Below are positions 16,709 to 26,200 of a stretch of 64,000 bases of DNA, in pieces (position 1 is the first letter of the stretch; each line of letters begins with the position of its first letter). The DNA comes from Bradyrhizobium sp. NAS80.1 (GTDB lineage Bacteria; Pseudomonadota; Alphaproteobacteria; Rhizobiales; Xanthobacteraceae). The stretch is from contig NZ_LGHL01000017.1 in NCBI RefSeq assembly GCF_001908205.1, positions 1-64,000 on the forward strand, in the 5' to 3' direction. Made by a program: the position numbers and the translations under genes. The notes below the pieces were generated by a model that saw only the letters and a list, made by a program, of their open reading frames with translations, was not told the DNA's origin and did not search any database.

Positions 16709-18576
16709 GCCTGCTCCATCCGTCGATAGGCGTCCTGCAGTGTGGCTAGCGCATCGCCCCCGGCGAAGACGAAGCCCGTGACGCCGGCCGCACGGAGTGC
16801 CGTCTCGCCATCAGTCGGACGGCCTGCCAGATAGATATGTCGCGCGCCGGCCGTTTGCAGGGCCTTCGCTGCGGCTTCGGCGTGTTCCGCATAGACCTTG
16901 TCGCTGGAACAGAGGCAGGCGAGCTCGGCGCCGGAGGCCGTGAAGGCGGCAGCTAGCTTGGCCGGATCGGCAAAGCCTTCGCTGTCGACGGCCTCGATGC
17001 CGCCGGCCTCGAAGAAGCTCTTGGCGAAGGTCGCGCGCGCCGTGAAATCGGCGGGCGTGCCGAGATTGGCCAGGAACACTTTTGGCCGTGCGCCGCGCGC
17101 CTTCAGCGCCGCGTCGGATTTGTCGCGCAGTGCTTCGAACGGTTCCGCCAGCCGGATTGGCGGCAGCGCATCGAACTTGTACTTCTGCTCGCCGTATGGT
17201 GCCAGCGCGACCGGCGTCGCCTTCAGCACCGCCGTTTCGCGCTCATGAAGATTTGGAAACTCGCTCGCACCGGTCAGCACGTCGCGGCGCTTTGCGATGT
17301 TCGCGTCACGCGCTTTTCGCGCGGCTGCGACCTTGCTCTGGAACACGCCCTGCTGAAGCGCGGCAAAGGCGCCGCCGGCTTTCTCGCTCTCCCGGAACAA
17401 CGTCCAGGCCGCGTCGCAGAGCTGCGCCGTCAGCGTCTCGATGCCGCCGGAGCCAGCCGCGGGATCGCTGACCTTGGCGAGGTTGCTTTCTTCCAGCAGC
17501 AGAAGCTGCGTGTTGCGCGCCACGCGCCGCGCGAATGGATCGGGCAGCCCGAGCGCCAGCGTATGTGGAAGCACCGTGACCGAGTTGGCACCGGCCAGGC
17601 CCGCAGCAAACGTGGCGATGGTCGCGCGCAGCATGTTCACATAGGGGTCGCGCTGCGTCAGCATGCGCCAGGCGGTATCGGCGGCGATGAGCAGCGGCTT
17701 CGGCGTCAGTCCGCACGCCGCCTCAACGCGCGCCCAGAGCAGCCGCAACGCGCGGAACTTTGCCATGGTCAAGAATTGATCGGCATCGGCGGCAAGCCGC
17801 GCATAGACCATGCCCTGCGCCTGCTCCAGCGGAACGCCGGCGCCTTCGATCGCGCGCAAATAGGCGATCCCGCAGGCGAGCACGAAGGCGAGCTCCTGCA
17901 CCTCGGAGCCACCCGCATCATGGATCACGCGTCCGTCGGCGGACGCGAACGGCCCCCTGAAGCCGAGCGCAGCGAGACCCTTGATCCCGCCGGTGACGGC
18001 CGGAACGATCTCTTGCCAAGTATAAGGGCTATGGCCCCACACCGCGCAGGCCGCGAGCGGATCGAGTCCGAAGCGAATGTCGCAGGCGGCGGGATCGAGG
18101 CCCTTGCTCTTCACATGTTCCGCGACATGGATCGCAGCCATCCGCGATTGCGGACCGATCTGGAGTTCGATGCCGATGCCGGCATCGAGATGGATGTCCT
18201 TCAAGACTTTCGCGACCGCATCGGCCGTCGGTTCCAGGCCGAAGCCGTAAGCGCCATTGCCGCCGGCGAACACCAGCGCGAGCCCCGTCGCGCCGTTCTC
18301 GAGATCGGTCAGCGCCTGCGCATTTGCCGCAGTTGCATCGGGATGGTCGATCCGCTGCATGATCTGCCACGGCGCCGCGGCCGGCCGTCCCACCACAGGC
18401 GCAACGCCCTTGGCGCGCGGATAGAGCGGATCGATCTTCAGGCCGTCATAGGTCTTGCCGACCAGCTTCTCGAACGGCGCGCCCTTCAACACGCCGTCAA
18501 CCAGCTTGCGCCAGTCTTCGGCGGTCGCCTTGGGAAAGTCGGCCGCCAGCGGCAGGTCGTCAGTCACGGAGGTCAT
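16705..18576 (-). CDS. mutA: Methylmalonyl-CoA mutase, small non-catalytic subunit
   Basis: This 623-residue protein (ATG at 18576, product MTSVTDDLPLAADF) is related to MutB and forms the heterodimer with it. The barrel domain is recognisable (ARNTQLLLLEESNLAKVSDPAAGSGG). The C-terminal cobalamin-like domain lacks the DxHxxG motif, having LGTPADFTARA in the corresponding place, as expected for the non-catalytic subunit. It is first in the operon mutA-GFA-mutB and overlaps the GFA gene by four bases. Confidence 0.94.
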   Translation of the reverse strand: MTSVTDDLPLAADFPKATAEDWRKLVDGVLKGAPFEKLVGKTYDGLKIDPLYPRAKGVAPVVGRPAAAPWQIMQRIDHPDATAANAQALTDLENGATGLALVFAGGNGAYGFGLEPTADAVAKVLKDIHLDAGIGIELQIGPQSRMAAIHVAEHVKSKGLDPAACDIRFGLDPLAACAVWGHSPYTWQEIVPAVTGGIKGLAALGFRGPFASADGRVIHDAGGSEVQELAFVLACGIAYLRAIEGAGVPLEQAQGMVYARLAADADQFLTMAKFRALRLLWARVEAACGLTPKPLLIAADTAWRMLTQRDPYVNMLRATIATFAAGLAGANSVTVLPHTLALGLPDPFARRVARNTQLLLLEESNLAKVSDPAAGSGGIETLTAQLCDAAWTLFRESEKAGGAFAALQQGVFQSKVAAARKARDANIAKRRDVLTGASEFPNLHERETAVLKATPVALAPYGEQKYKFDALPPIRLAEPFEALRDKSDAALKARGARPKVFLANLGTPADFTARATFAKSFFEAGGIEAVDSEGFADPAKLAAAFTASGAELACLCSSDKVYAEHAEAAAKALQTAGARHIYLAGRPTDGETALRAAGVTGFVFAGGDALATLQDAYRRMEQA

Positions 18577-18657
18577 GCGGCGAGGGGCTCCCAAAATCTT
18601 CGTTATTCGGCGGCGAAATTGCCACGGCCGGCCGTTCCTGCAAACGGTAGTTTTTGG

Positions 18658-19149
18658 TTAACCGGTATCCGGAAGCCGCTCAATGCCTTGCGTCGAGACG
18701 CTGGCGAGCCAGTCACGCACACGAATGCCGCTGATCACGCGGTCGGGCGCGATTTCGGCGAGAGGCACCAGCACGAAGGCGCGTTCGAACAGGCGCGGAT
18801 GCGGCAGCGTCAGATCTGGCTTCTGCAGGCTGACATCGTCATAGGCGATCATGTCGAGATCGAGCGTACGCGGGCCCCAGCGCCGTTCCTTGTCCCGCGT
18901 GCGACCGAATTTCTGCTCGACCTTCTGCATCACGAACAGCAGCGCATGCGGATCGAGGCCGGTCTCGATCTCGATGCAGGCGTTGATGAAGGGGGCCTGG
19001 TCCTCGTCGCCCCAGGGCGGCGTCGCATAATCAGACGAGCGCGCGATCAGCACGCCTTGCGCCATGCCGCAGAGGTGGGCGATCGCCTTCCGGAATGTCG
19101 CGCGGACATCGCCGACATTGCCGCCGAGTGCGATCAGCACGTTTCCCAT
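18658..19149 (-). CDS. folK: 2-amino-4-hydroxy-6-hydroxymethyldihydropteridine pyrophosphokinase
   Basis: This 163-residue cytoplasmic enzyme transfers pyrophosphate from ATP to 6-hydroxymethyl-dihydropterin, the step before FolP in folate synthesis. Family motifs are plain: the N-terminal IALGGNVGD, then PFINACIEIET, and the HPPK signature RWGPRTLDLDMI. Length is normal. It is the last gene of the cluster folP-folB-folK, one base after the folB stop. Confidence 0.96.
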   Translation of the reverse strand: MGNVLIALGGNVGDVRATFRKAIAHLCGMAQGVLIARSSDYATPPWGDEDQAPFINACIEIETGLDPHALLFVMQKVEQKFGRTRDKERRWGPRTLDLDMIAYDDVSLQKPDLTLPHPRLFERAFVLVPLAEIAPDRVISGIRVRDWLASVSTQGIERLPDTG

Positions 19150-19150
19150 G

Positions 19151-19519
19151 TCACGGATGCCGCGAGCGCGTCAGCATGATGCCGACGTCGTCGAAGATCG
19201 CGGCGATCGGCGCATGCGGCTTGTGCACGGTGATCTTCACCGCGCGGATGCGCGGGAAGTGCGACAGGATGGCGTCAGCGACCGCGCCGGCCGCGCGCTC
19301 CAGCAGCTTGTAATTGGTGTTCTTGAACGCGGCCGTCGTGGTCGCCACGACTTCGGCATAGGACACCGTATCGGCGAGGCGGTCGGAGCGCGAAGGCTCT
19401 GACAGGTCGGTATAGAGTTCGAGATCGATGACAAAACGCTGGCCGACTTCGGTTTCGTGATCCATCACGCCGTGGCGAGCGTGGATCGACAGGCCGGTGA
19501 CGAAGATCGTATCGGTCAT
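19151..19519 (-). CDS. folB: Dihydroneopterin aldolase
   Basis: This 122-residue enzyme converts dihydroneopterin to 6-hydroxymethyl-dihydropterin and glycolaldehyde. The family opening is visible (FVTGLSIHARHGVMDHETEVGQ in two halves), with the conserved Glu in HETE, and the C-terminal VKITVHKPHAPI carries the conserved Lys and Pro. It sits between folP, whose stop it overlaps by four bases, and folK, giving the order FolB-FolK-FolP in the pathway. Confidence 0.95.
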   Translation of the reverse strand: MTDTIFVTGLSIHARHGVMDHETEVGQRFVIDLELYTDLSEPSRSDRLADTVSYAEVVATTTAAFKNTNYKLLERAAGAVADAILSHFPRIRAVKITVHKPHAPIAAIFDDVGIMLTRSRHP

Positions 19520-20376
19520 TGCTTGCTTTCGATAGCGTGCGCGACCCGCAGGGCCTGCAGGGTTTCGGCGACGTCATGGGTACGGATGATCTTCGCGCCA
19601 CGCTGCGCAGCGATGAGATGCGCGGCGATCGAGCCGGCGAGCCGCTCCTTCGGCTCCGACGGTGAGACCGAGGCGATGAAGCGCTTGCGCGAGGCGCCGA
19701 CCAGGATAGGCAGGCCGAACATTTCGAATTCATGCAGCCGTGCCAGCGCGGCCATGCTCTGCTCGGCGGTCTTGCCGAAGCCGATGCCGGGGTCGAGCAC
19801 GATCTTGTCCCGTGCGATGCCGGCCTGTGTCGCAATGTCGAGCGAGCGCTGGAAGAATGCCTTCATGTCCGCGATGATGTCGATGGCGGGATCGGCGCTG
19901 TCGCGGTTGTGCATGACGATGACGGGGACGCCTTTGGCAGCGACCAGCGGCGCCATGGCGGCGTCGCGCTGCAGGCCCCAGACGTCGTTGGCGATCGCAA
20001 CGCCCTGGTCGAGCGCGAAAGCTACGACTTCAGCCTTCATGCTGTCGATCGACACCGGCGTGCCGAGCGCCACCACGCCGGCCAGCACCGGCCTCAAGCG
20101 GGTGAGCTCGTCGTCAGCCGTGACCGGCCGGGCGCCTGTGTAGGGGCGGGTGGATTCGGCGCCGATATCGATGATGTCGACACCGGCCGAAATCATCGCC
20201 CGGGCCCGCTCAAGCGCGTGATCGGGCGAGATGAACTCGCCGCCGTCGGAAAATGAATCCGGCGTCACGTTGAGCACGCCCATCACCGCTGGAATCGGCC
20301 GTTCCAGCAGCGCCCGCAGTACGTTAGGCCCGGCCGAGCCGGCCGGCGGGACGGATGGGGAGGGCGAGGCATTCAT
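19516..20376 (-). CDS. folP: Dihydropteroate synthase
   Basis: This 286-residue enzyme condenses the pterin pyrophosphate with p-aminobenzoate and is the target of sulfonamides. Both family signatures are present: PAVMGVLNVTPDSFSDGG and DIIDIGAESTRPYTGARPV. Later motifs include IANDVWGLQRDAAM, VIVMHNRD, VLDPGIGFGKT and GASRKRFI. The start is the ATG at 20376 (product MNASPSPS). An upstream in-frame ATG is less likely. It leads the operon folP-folB-folK. Confidence 0.96.
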   Translation of the reverse strand: MNASPSPSVPPAGSAGPNVLRALLERPIPAVMGVLNVTPDSFSDGGEFISPDHALERARAMISAGVDIIDIGAESTRPYTGARPVTADDELTRLRPVLAGVVALGTPVSIDSMKAEVVAFALDQGVAIANDVWGLQRDAAMAPLVAAKGVPVIVMHNRDSADPAIDIIADMKAFFQRSLDIATQAGIARDKIVLDPGIGFGKTAEQSMAALARLHEFEMFGLPILVGASRKRFIASVSPSEPKERLAGSIAAHLIAAQRGAKIIRTHDVAETLQALRVAHAIESKQ

Positions 20377-20508
20377 GCGGCCCGCTTTGCGCGGTCGGGG
20401 AGGGGGAGTCAAGACGGAAGGGGGGCGGTCCCGCTATTCCGATTTGTCCCGGCATTGTCAGCTACGGACTCTGGATGGATGCTGGAAGCGCGTGCTGCAG
20501 ACGCGGCC

Positions 20509-20916
20509 CTAATACGTGATCTTCGGCGGCAACTTCTTCGCCTTGGCGATGATGTCGCCGACCGACTTCTCCGACGGCAGGATTCGCACGAGCTTCTTCT
20601 TCTCGTTGGCGTCCCGCATGCTCTGGGCGAGCCTCGCCGGATTCCGATAGGCGAGTTCGCGCACGGTGGCGACGCCGGCGGCGCGGACCAGGCCAACCTT
20701 GGCCCTGCCCATGCCGGGAATGCGCATGTAGTCGGAGACGTTGGCCCATTCCAGCAACTGCTGCTCGCTGATGCCAGTCTTGGCGGAGAGCGCCTTGCGG
20801 CCCTTGACGGTGCTGGCCGCTTCGAGCAGCGCATCGGTGGTGCGGATACCCTGCGCCTTCAACTTGTTGGCGGCAAAGGCCGGCAGGCCCTCAATCTCGG
20901 AGATCGGATATGTCAT
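20509..20916 (-). CDS. DUF4332-type helix-hairpin-helix protein
   Basis: This 135-residue protein is built from two helix-hairpin-helix-like units: IEGLPAFAANKLKAQGIRT near the N-terminus and VSDYMRIPGMGRAKVGLVRA in the middle. This layout matches DUF4332. Such units usually bind DNA backbone non-specifically, but no function is known here. A second small helical gene follows upstream on the same strand after 26 bases, possibly co-transcribed. Confidence 0.75.
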   Translation of the reverse strand: MTYPISEIEGLPAFAANKLKAQGIRTTDALLEAASTVKGRKALSAKTGISEQQLLEWANVSDYMRIPGMGRAKVGLVRAAGVATVRELAYRNPARLAQSMRDANEKKKLVRILPSEKSVGDIIAKAKKLPPKITY

Positions 20917-20942
20917 GATACTCGATATGAAATGCGTGGCTC

Positions 20943-21308
20943 TCAGGCGAACTGGCTGAGGCCCGGTGTCCCCGCGATGATCTTGCCCATCTGATCCGCT
21001 CCGATTTTGTCTCGGCCGTAGCGGAAAAGTTCACGGGCGACGTTCTGAATCTCGGACATGCCAAGTCCCAGGCCCATCAGGCGCGTGCCGACCGCCATCA
21101 GGCCGCCACCCATGAGCCGCGACAGTCCGCCGCCGCTCCTGGACGCCTCGATCGCTGCTTCTGCACCTGGAATCTGATCGATCAGAGCCTGGACACTGTC
21201 GGAAGGCCCCTCGTTGCGGAGGAAGCCCAGGATAATGCCGACGGTCTTTTCAGCCACAGCACTATCTATGCTGGCGTTTGTTGCCAGCCGTCCGATCAAC
21301 TCATCCAT
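20943..21308 (-). CDS. Small helical protein, DUF2267/DUF2780-like
   Basis: This 121-residue protein consists of an N-terminal helical half (MDELIGRLATNASIDSAVAE, GIILGFLRNEGPSDSVQALI), a glycine-rich linker (RSGGGLSRLMGGGLMAVG) and an amphipathic C-terminal half. The pattern resembles DUF2267/DUF2780 proteins, but the match is loose. There is no signal peptide. It precedes the DUF4332 gene on the same strand. Confidence 0.65.
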   Translation of the reverse strand: MDELIGRLATNASIDSAVAEKTVGIILGFLRNEGPSDSVQALIDQIPGAEAAIEASRSGGGLSRLMGGGLMAVGTRLMGLGLGMSEIQNVARELFRYGRDKIGADQMGKIIAGTPGLSQFA

Positions 21309-21658
21309 ATGGCCTGCCCCTCAGCCGGTTCACATGCCGGAGTATTCTTTTCGAGAATGATCTTGAGCCGGTGTGATGTGAAATACAAGTGATGAACGCA
21401 CTCAAGGTTCCGATTCACGCTCGAACGCTTGAAAAGTGTTGCAGCGAAGCAAGAGCGGAGATGGAATCCGCGAAAAATTGCCGCGGTGCGAACGCGTAGT
21501 TCCTACTTTCGGCTGATCTCATGCGCTTCGTCTCCGACAATGTCGCATGTCCAAGGCGCGTTGAACGGTTTCAATCGGCGCACGACATGCGTTAAACTGC
21601 CGAATTGGTGCATTTGGGTTTCAATACCCGAAACACGGCAGAGAAATCAGAGAGAACG
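21309..21658. other. Divergent intergenic region, nothing recognised
   Basis: The 350 bases lie between the divergently read small helical protein and the HerA-like ATPase. They must hold the promoters of both. I see no clear consensus, hairpin or credible short gene. The ATPase start at 21659 is preceded by a purine-rich GAGAGA stretch. Confidence 0.4.
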
Positions 21659-23281
21659 ATGACCGCACAGGACAGCAAGCTCGGCGACACCGACGACAAG
21701 ATATTCGTCGGCAAGGGAGACGAGCAAGCATGGCTGACACTGGCGCTCGCCAATCGCCACGGCCTCGTCACGGGTGCAACCGGGACCGGCAAGACGGTGT
21801 CGCTGCAAGTCATGGCGGAAGGATTTGCACGCGCCGGTGTTCCGGTGTTCGCTGCCGACATCAAGGGCGACCTCTCCGGCATCTCCGAGGTCGGCGAAGC
21901 CAAGGATTTCATCGTCAAGCGCGCCACGGAGATGGGGCTGACGTTCCAGCCCGACCAGTTCTCGACGGTGTTCTGGGATGTCTTTGGCGAGCAGGGCCAT
22001 CCGGTGCGCGCGACCGTCACCGAAATGGGGCCGCTTCTGCTTGCGCGAATGCTTGACCTGAACGACGTGCAAGAGGGCGTGCTCAACGTCGCCTTCCGCG
22101 TTGCCGACGACAACGGGCTGGCCCTGATCGATATGAAGGATCTGCGCGCGCTGCTCGATGCCATCGTGCCGGATGCCGGCAAGAAGGGGGCAGATGCCGA
22201 GGAAAGTCCGCTTGCCGATCTCAAGAAGGAGGCGCAGGGCTTCGGCAACGTCACCAAGGCCACCGTCGGCACCATCCAGCGCCAGCTCCTGGTGCTGGAG
22301 AACCAGGGCGGCACTAAATTCTTTGGCGAGCCGGCGCTGACGCTGAGGGACTTCATGAAGACCGACCGCGACGGCCGCGGCATGGTCAACATCCTCGTCG
22401 CCGACAAGCTGCTCCAGAGTCCACGGCTTTATGCGACATTCCTGCTGTGGATGCTGTCAGAACTGTTCGAGGAGCTGCCCGAGGCGGGCGACCTGCCCAA
22501 ACCGAAGCTCGTGTTCTTCTTCGACGAGGCGCATCTGTTGTTCAACGACGCGCCGAAGGCGCTGATGGACAAGATCGAGCAGGTGGTGCGACTGATCCGC
22601 TCCAAGGGCGTTGGCGTCTATTTCGTGACGCAAAACCCGATCGACGTGCCCGACCGCGTGCTCGGGCAGTTGGGTAACCGCGTGCAGCACGCGCTGCGCG
22701 CCTTCACCCCGCGCGACCAGAAGGCGGTCGCCGCCGCAGCCCAGACCTTCCGCCCCAACCCGAAGCTCGATACCGCCAAGGTGATCATGGAGCTTGGCAA
22801 GGGCGAGGCGCTGGTGTCCTTCCTCGAAGGCAACGGCACGCCGGCGATGGTTGAGCGGGTGATGATCCGGCCGCCATCGGCTCGCATCGGACCGATCACG
22901 CCGGAAGAGCGCAAGGCGATCATGGATGCAAGCCCGGTGAAGGGCAAATACGACACCGCTATCGATTCCGAGTCCGCCTACGAGATCCTTCAGAAGCGCA
23001 TTGCCGGCACCGCGGCGACGGCGGATGATTCGGCTGGCGCAAGCGGCGGCGGCATCCTCGGCCAGATCGGCTCGATCGTCGGCACTATCTTCGGCACCAA
23101 CGTCAAGCGCGGCCGGCTGTCGACGGGCCAGGTCATCGCGCGCAGCGTGACGCGATCGGTGACCAACGAGGTGATTGGGGGGATGGCGGCCAATGTCGGC
23201 AAGTCGGTCGGCGGCCAGCTCGGCGGCTCGATTGGCCGCACCCTGGTCCGCGGCGCGCTCGGCGGGTTGCTGCGTCGGTAG
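21659..23281 (+). CDS. HerA-like ATPase, DUF853 family
   Basis: This 540-residue P-loop ATPase (ATG at 21659, product MTAQDSKLGD) resembles the HerA/FtsK-type family known as DUF853 (E. coli YjgR). Walker A is GATGTGKT at residues 39-46 and Walker B is LVFFFDEAHLL with Asp289-Glu290. An arginine-containing motif (VTQNPIDVPD, LGQLGNRVQHALRAFTP) follows. The C-terminal 80 residues are glycine-rich and hydrophobic (GGILGQIGSIVGTIFG, VGGQLGGSIGRTLV), typical of the family. The physiological role is unknown. No nurA gene is nearby, so DNA-end resection is not implied. Confidence 0.9.
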   Translation: MTAQDSKLGDTDDKIFVGKGDEQAWLTLALANRHGLVTGATGTGKTVSLQVMAEGFARAGVPVFAADIKGDLSGISEVGEAKDFIVKRATEMGLTFQPDQFSTVFWDVFGEQGHPVRATVTEMGPLLLARMLDLNDVQEGVLNVAFRVADDNGLALIDMKDLRALLDAIVPDAGKKGADAEESPLADLKKEAQGFGNVTKATVGTIQRQLLVLENQGGTKFFGEPALTLRDFMKTDRDGRGMVNILVADKLLQSPRLYATFLLWMLSELFEELPEAGDLPKPKLVFFFDEAHLLFNDAPKALMDKIEQVVRLIRSKGVGVYFVTQNPIDVPDRVLGQLGNRVQHALRAFTPRDQKAVAAAAQTFRPNPKLDTAKVIMELGKGEALVSFLEGNGTPAMVERVMIRPPSARIGPITPEERKAIMDASPVKGKYDTAIDSESAYEILQKRIAGTAATADDSAGASGGGILGQIGSIVGTIFGTNVKRGRLSTGQVIARSVTRSVTNEVIGGMAANVGKSVGGQLGGSIGRTLVRGALGGLLRR

Positions 23282-23423
23282 GCAGATTGCCCGGTTTGAG
23301 GCAATTCGTCTGCCGGACGGACTGATCTCTCCCCGCATGGGAACGTCACAAATTCAGGTGAGGGGCTCTCCAAGCCCCCGCCGGTCTGCTACGTCCTGTT
23401 TCGCTGCCGCACAGGATCGCACC

Positions 23424-24752
23424 GTGACCTCGACCGACCCGATCGCCAAACCTGATGCGCCGAGACGCCTGTCGCTGCGTGCGCCGCTCGACCTGCTTTT
23501 CCTGCTCTGCTGCTTCATCCTGACGGCGGACGTTCTCGGTCCCGAGATCTTCGGCCACGGCAAGACCAAGGACTATGCGCTGTGGTACTGGGCCGGGCAG
23601 CAGGTGCTCCACGGCGGGCCGCTCTATCCCAGCGATCTCAATCAACAGTTCGAGTTCATCTATCCCCCGCTGCCGGCGCTCCTGCTGGCGATCCCGAGCG
23701 GGTTCGGCAAGATCGCGCTCTACACCCTCCTGTCGCTCCTGAACGTGGTGGCGTGGTGGTACACGGGGACGCTCTCCAATGTCATGACGGGGGCGGAACG
23801 AAAACTCGGTCCGTGGCTGGAGGCGCTGCCGGCCTTTGTCACGGTGACCTTCGTTTTCGACATGTTCGACCTCGGCCAGCCCAACCTCGTCCTGCTGGCG
23901 ATGATGCTCTGGGGCTTCTGGTGCTTGCAGCATGAGCGGTCGTGGCTCGCGGGCTTCATGTTCGCGCTCGCTGCCGCCATCAAGGTGTTTCCGATCGCAG
24001 TGCTGCCCTATCTGGTCTGGCGGCGGAAATGGGCGGCCGCCGTCAGCATGATCGCCTTCACCGGCATCCTTCTCTATGTCGTGCCGGCGCCGATCCGCGG
24101 CTTCGAGCGCAACGCGGCCGAGATCGTGACCTGGTATCAGGGCATGGTCGGGTCGAGCTCGGAAAAGGGCTTTGGCCAGCGCGACGAGCAGAACTGGTCG
24201 TGGGTCAACCAGTCCCTCATTGCGGTGACGCACCGCCTGGTCCGGCCGATCAACTACAATCAGGAAGATCCCAACAAGCCGCCGCGCACGATGAATGTCA
24301 TCGATGTCGACTACAGGACGGCGAACTGGATCGTGCTTGCACTGTCGGCGTTGCTCGGCCTCGGCTTCATCGCGGTCATGCCACAGCAAGCGCGGCGAAC
24401 GGCGCGCTCGGATGCTGAGGAGCTCGGCATCCTGTTCTGCCTGATGACGGTGGCATCGCCCCTGGCGCGGCAATACTACTTCATGTGGCTGTTTTTCCCG
24501 ATGGCGGTGCTGATGCATCGTGCCGCCTTCGACGAGCGAGCGAATGTGCGGCTGGGAACCTGGCTCGCGCTGGGCGCTGCCGGCTTCCTCATGCTGCTGG
24601 CGCTGCCGTGGTTTCCCAATGTCCTCCAGGCCTGGGGCAACAACCTCGTCGCGACCGGTGTCCTCGCCGGTGCGCTCGCATGGCACATTCGGCATCCGCC
24701 GCTTGCGGCTGGCTCCGGCGCAGCAGTGGGGCTAAAAGCCAAGACAACCTAA
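23424..24752 (+). CDS. Integral membrane glycosyltransferase, GT87 family
   Basis: This 442-residue membrane protein (GTG at 23424, product beginning with TSTDPIAKPD; an ATG at 23337 would add 29 residues of poor composition) has about ten hydrophobic segments. It carries GT87 (DUF2029) features: an early extracytoplasmic motif (FGHGKTKDYALWYWAGQQ with HGGPLYP), FIYPPLPALLLAIP, and AAAIKVFPIAVLPYL in a later helix. GT87 enzymes use polyprenyl-phosphate sugars to mannosylate lipids or glycans outside the membrane. The acceptor is unknown. It is followed 53 bases later by an M20 peptidase gene. Confidence 0.85.
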   Translation: MTSTDPIAKPDAPRRLSLRAPLDLLFLLCCFILTADVLGPEIFGHGKTKDYALWYWAGQQVLHGGPLYPSDLNQQFEFIYPPLPALLLAIPSGFGKIALYTLLSLLNVVAWWYTGTLSNVMTGAERKLGPWLEALPAFVTVTFVFDMFDLGQPNLVLLAMMLWGFWCLQHERSWLAGFMFALAAAIKVFPIAVLPYLVWRRKWAAAVSMIAFTGILLYVVPAPIRGFERNAAEIVTWYQGMVGSSSEKGFGQRDEQNWSWVNQSLIAVTHRLVRPINYNQEDPNKPPRTMNVIDVDYRTANWIVLALSALLGLGFIAVMPQQARRTARSDAEELGILFCLMTVASPLARQYYFMWLFFPMAVLMHRAAFDERANVRLGTWLALGAAGFLMLLALPWFPNVLQAWGNNLVATGVLAGALAWHIRHPPLAAGSGAAVGLKAKTT

Positions 24753-24805
24753 GAAGACATCCTGAGCCGCCGATTTCTTCAGACTCGAAAGTAGGAAATA
24801 CGACC

Positions 24806-26200
24806 ATGGCCAATGCGCAGCTTCAATCCGTGCTCGACCACATCGACAAGGACTTCGACAACTGCCTTGAGCGTCTGTTCTCGCTGTTGCGGATCAAGTC
24901 GATCTCCGCGGATCCAGCCTTCGCCGGGGATTGCAAGGCGGCGGCCGAGCATCTCGCCAGGGATATCGCGAGCCTCGGTGTCGCGACCGAAGTGAGGCCC
25001 ACCGCCGGCCATCCGGCCATCGTCGGCAAGAGCAAAGCGGGCGGACGGCCGCACGTGCTGTTCTACGGGCATTATGACGTGCAGCCGGTCGATCCGCTTG
25101 ATCTCTGGCACCGTCCGCCGTTCGAGCCTGTTGTCACCGACCACGCCGACGGCCGCAAGATCATCGTCGCGCGCGGCGCCGAGGACGACAAGGGCCAGGT
25201 GATGACCTTCGTCGAGGCCTGCCGCGCCTGGAAGAAGGTGACGGGCTCGCTGCCGATCGACATCACTTTCCTGATCGAAGGCGAGGAGGAGGTCGGCTCC
25301 AAAAACTTCGTCCCCTTCATCGAGGCCAACAAGGATGAGTTCAAGGCGGACTACGTGCTGGTCTGCGACACCGGCATGTGGGATCGCAACACGCCGGCGA
25401 TCACGACCTCGCTGCGCGGCCTGCTTTACGAAGAGCTGAAGATCACCGCCGCCAATCGCGATTTGCATTCCGGCGTGTTCGGCGGCAGCGCGATGAACCC
25501 GATCCGGGTGCTGACGAAAATTCTCGGCGGCCTGTTCGACGACGACAACCGCATCACCATCCCCGGCTTCTATGACGGGGTGAAGGATCTGCCGCCTGAT
25601 ATCCTGGAGCAGTGGAAGAAGCTCAATCTCACGCCGGAGATGTTCCTCAAGCCGATCGGCCTGTCGATTCCCGCGGGCGAGAAGGGGCGGCTCCTGATCG
25701 AGCAGGCCTCCTCGCGCCCGACATGCGATGTCAACGGCATCTGGGGCGGCTATATCGGCGAGGGCTCCAAGACGGTGATCCCGTCGCATGCATCGGCAAA
25801 GGTGTCGTTCCGTCTGGTCGAGGGGCAGGACCCCGCCAGGATCCGCAAGGCCTTCCGCGACTACGTGACGGCGCGGCTTCCGGGCGACTGCAAGGTCGAG
25901 TTCGGCGACCATTCCGCAGCGCCCGCCGTCGCGCTCGACTGGAATATGAAGCCGCTTGCAGCGGCCAGCAAGGCGCTGGCCGACGAATGGGGCAAGGAGA
26001 CGGTGCTGATGGGATCGGGCGCCTCGATCCCGATCGTCGCTGATTTCAAGCGTACGCTTGGCCTGGACTCGCTGCTCGTCGGCTTCGGCCTGGATGACGA
26101 CAACATCCATTCGCCGAACGAGAAGTACGACCTCCGAAGCTTCCAGAAGGGCATCCGCTCCTGGGCCCGCATCCTCGCCGCGCTGGCGGAGGTGAAGTGA
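24806..26200 (+). CDS. M20-family metallo-dipeptidase
   Basis: This 464-residue cytoplasmic peptidase starts at the ATG at 24806. Metal ligands and catalytic residues are visible: His89 and Asp91 in FYGHYDVQPV, Glu126-Asp127 in RGAEDDKGQ, and the Glu160-Glu161 pair in EGEEEVGS. The lid domain with SRPTCDVNGIWGGY and the C-terminal metal His in DDDNIHSPNEKY complete the M20A pattern. It should hydrolyse dipeptides or related amides, with two zinc ions. Length is normal. It ends just before a palindromic repeat and a strong terminator. Confidence 0.94.
   Translation: MANAQLQSVLDHIDKDFDNCLERLFSLLRIKSISADPAFAGDCKAAAEHLARDIASLGVATEVRPTAGHPAIVGKSKAGGRPHVLFYGHYDVQPVDPLDLWHRPPFEPVVTDHADGRKIIVARGAEDDKGQVMTFVEACRAWKKVTGSLPIDITFLIEGEEEVGSKNFVPFIEANKDEFKADYVLVCDTGMWDRNTPAITTSLRGLLYEELKITAANRDLHSGVFGGSAMNPIRVLTKILGGLFDDDNRITIPGFYDGVKDLPPDILEQWKKLNLTPEMFLKPIGLSIPAGEKGRLLIEQASSRPTCDVNGIWGGYIGEGSKTVIPSHASAKVSFRLVEGQDPARIRKAFRDYVTARLPGDCKVEFGDHSAAPAVALDWNMKPLAAASKALADEWGKETVLMGSGASIPIVADFKRTLGLDSLLVGFGLDDDNIHSPNEKYDLRSFQKGIRSWARILAALAEVK

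Noticed and set aside
18652..18662. TTAACC half-site before folK
   Set aside because: A single half-site between co-directional genes with no second half is too weak to be called a CtrA site.
17245..19179. 644-codon open frame on the plus strand
   Set aside because: It is antisense to mutA and folK, both of which have family signatures.
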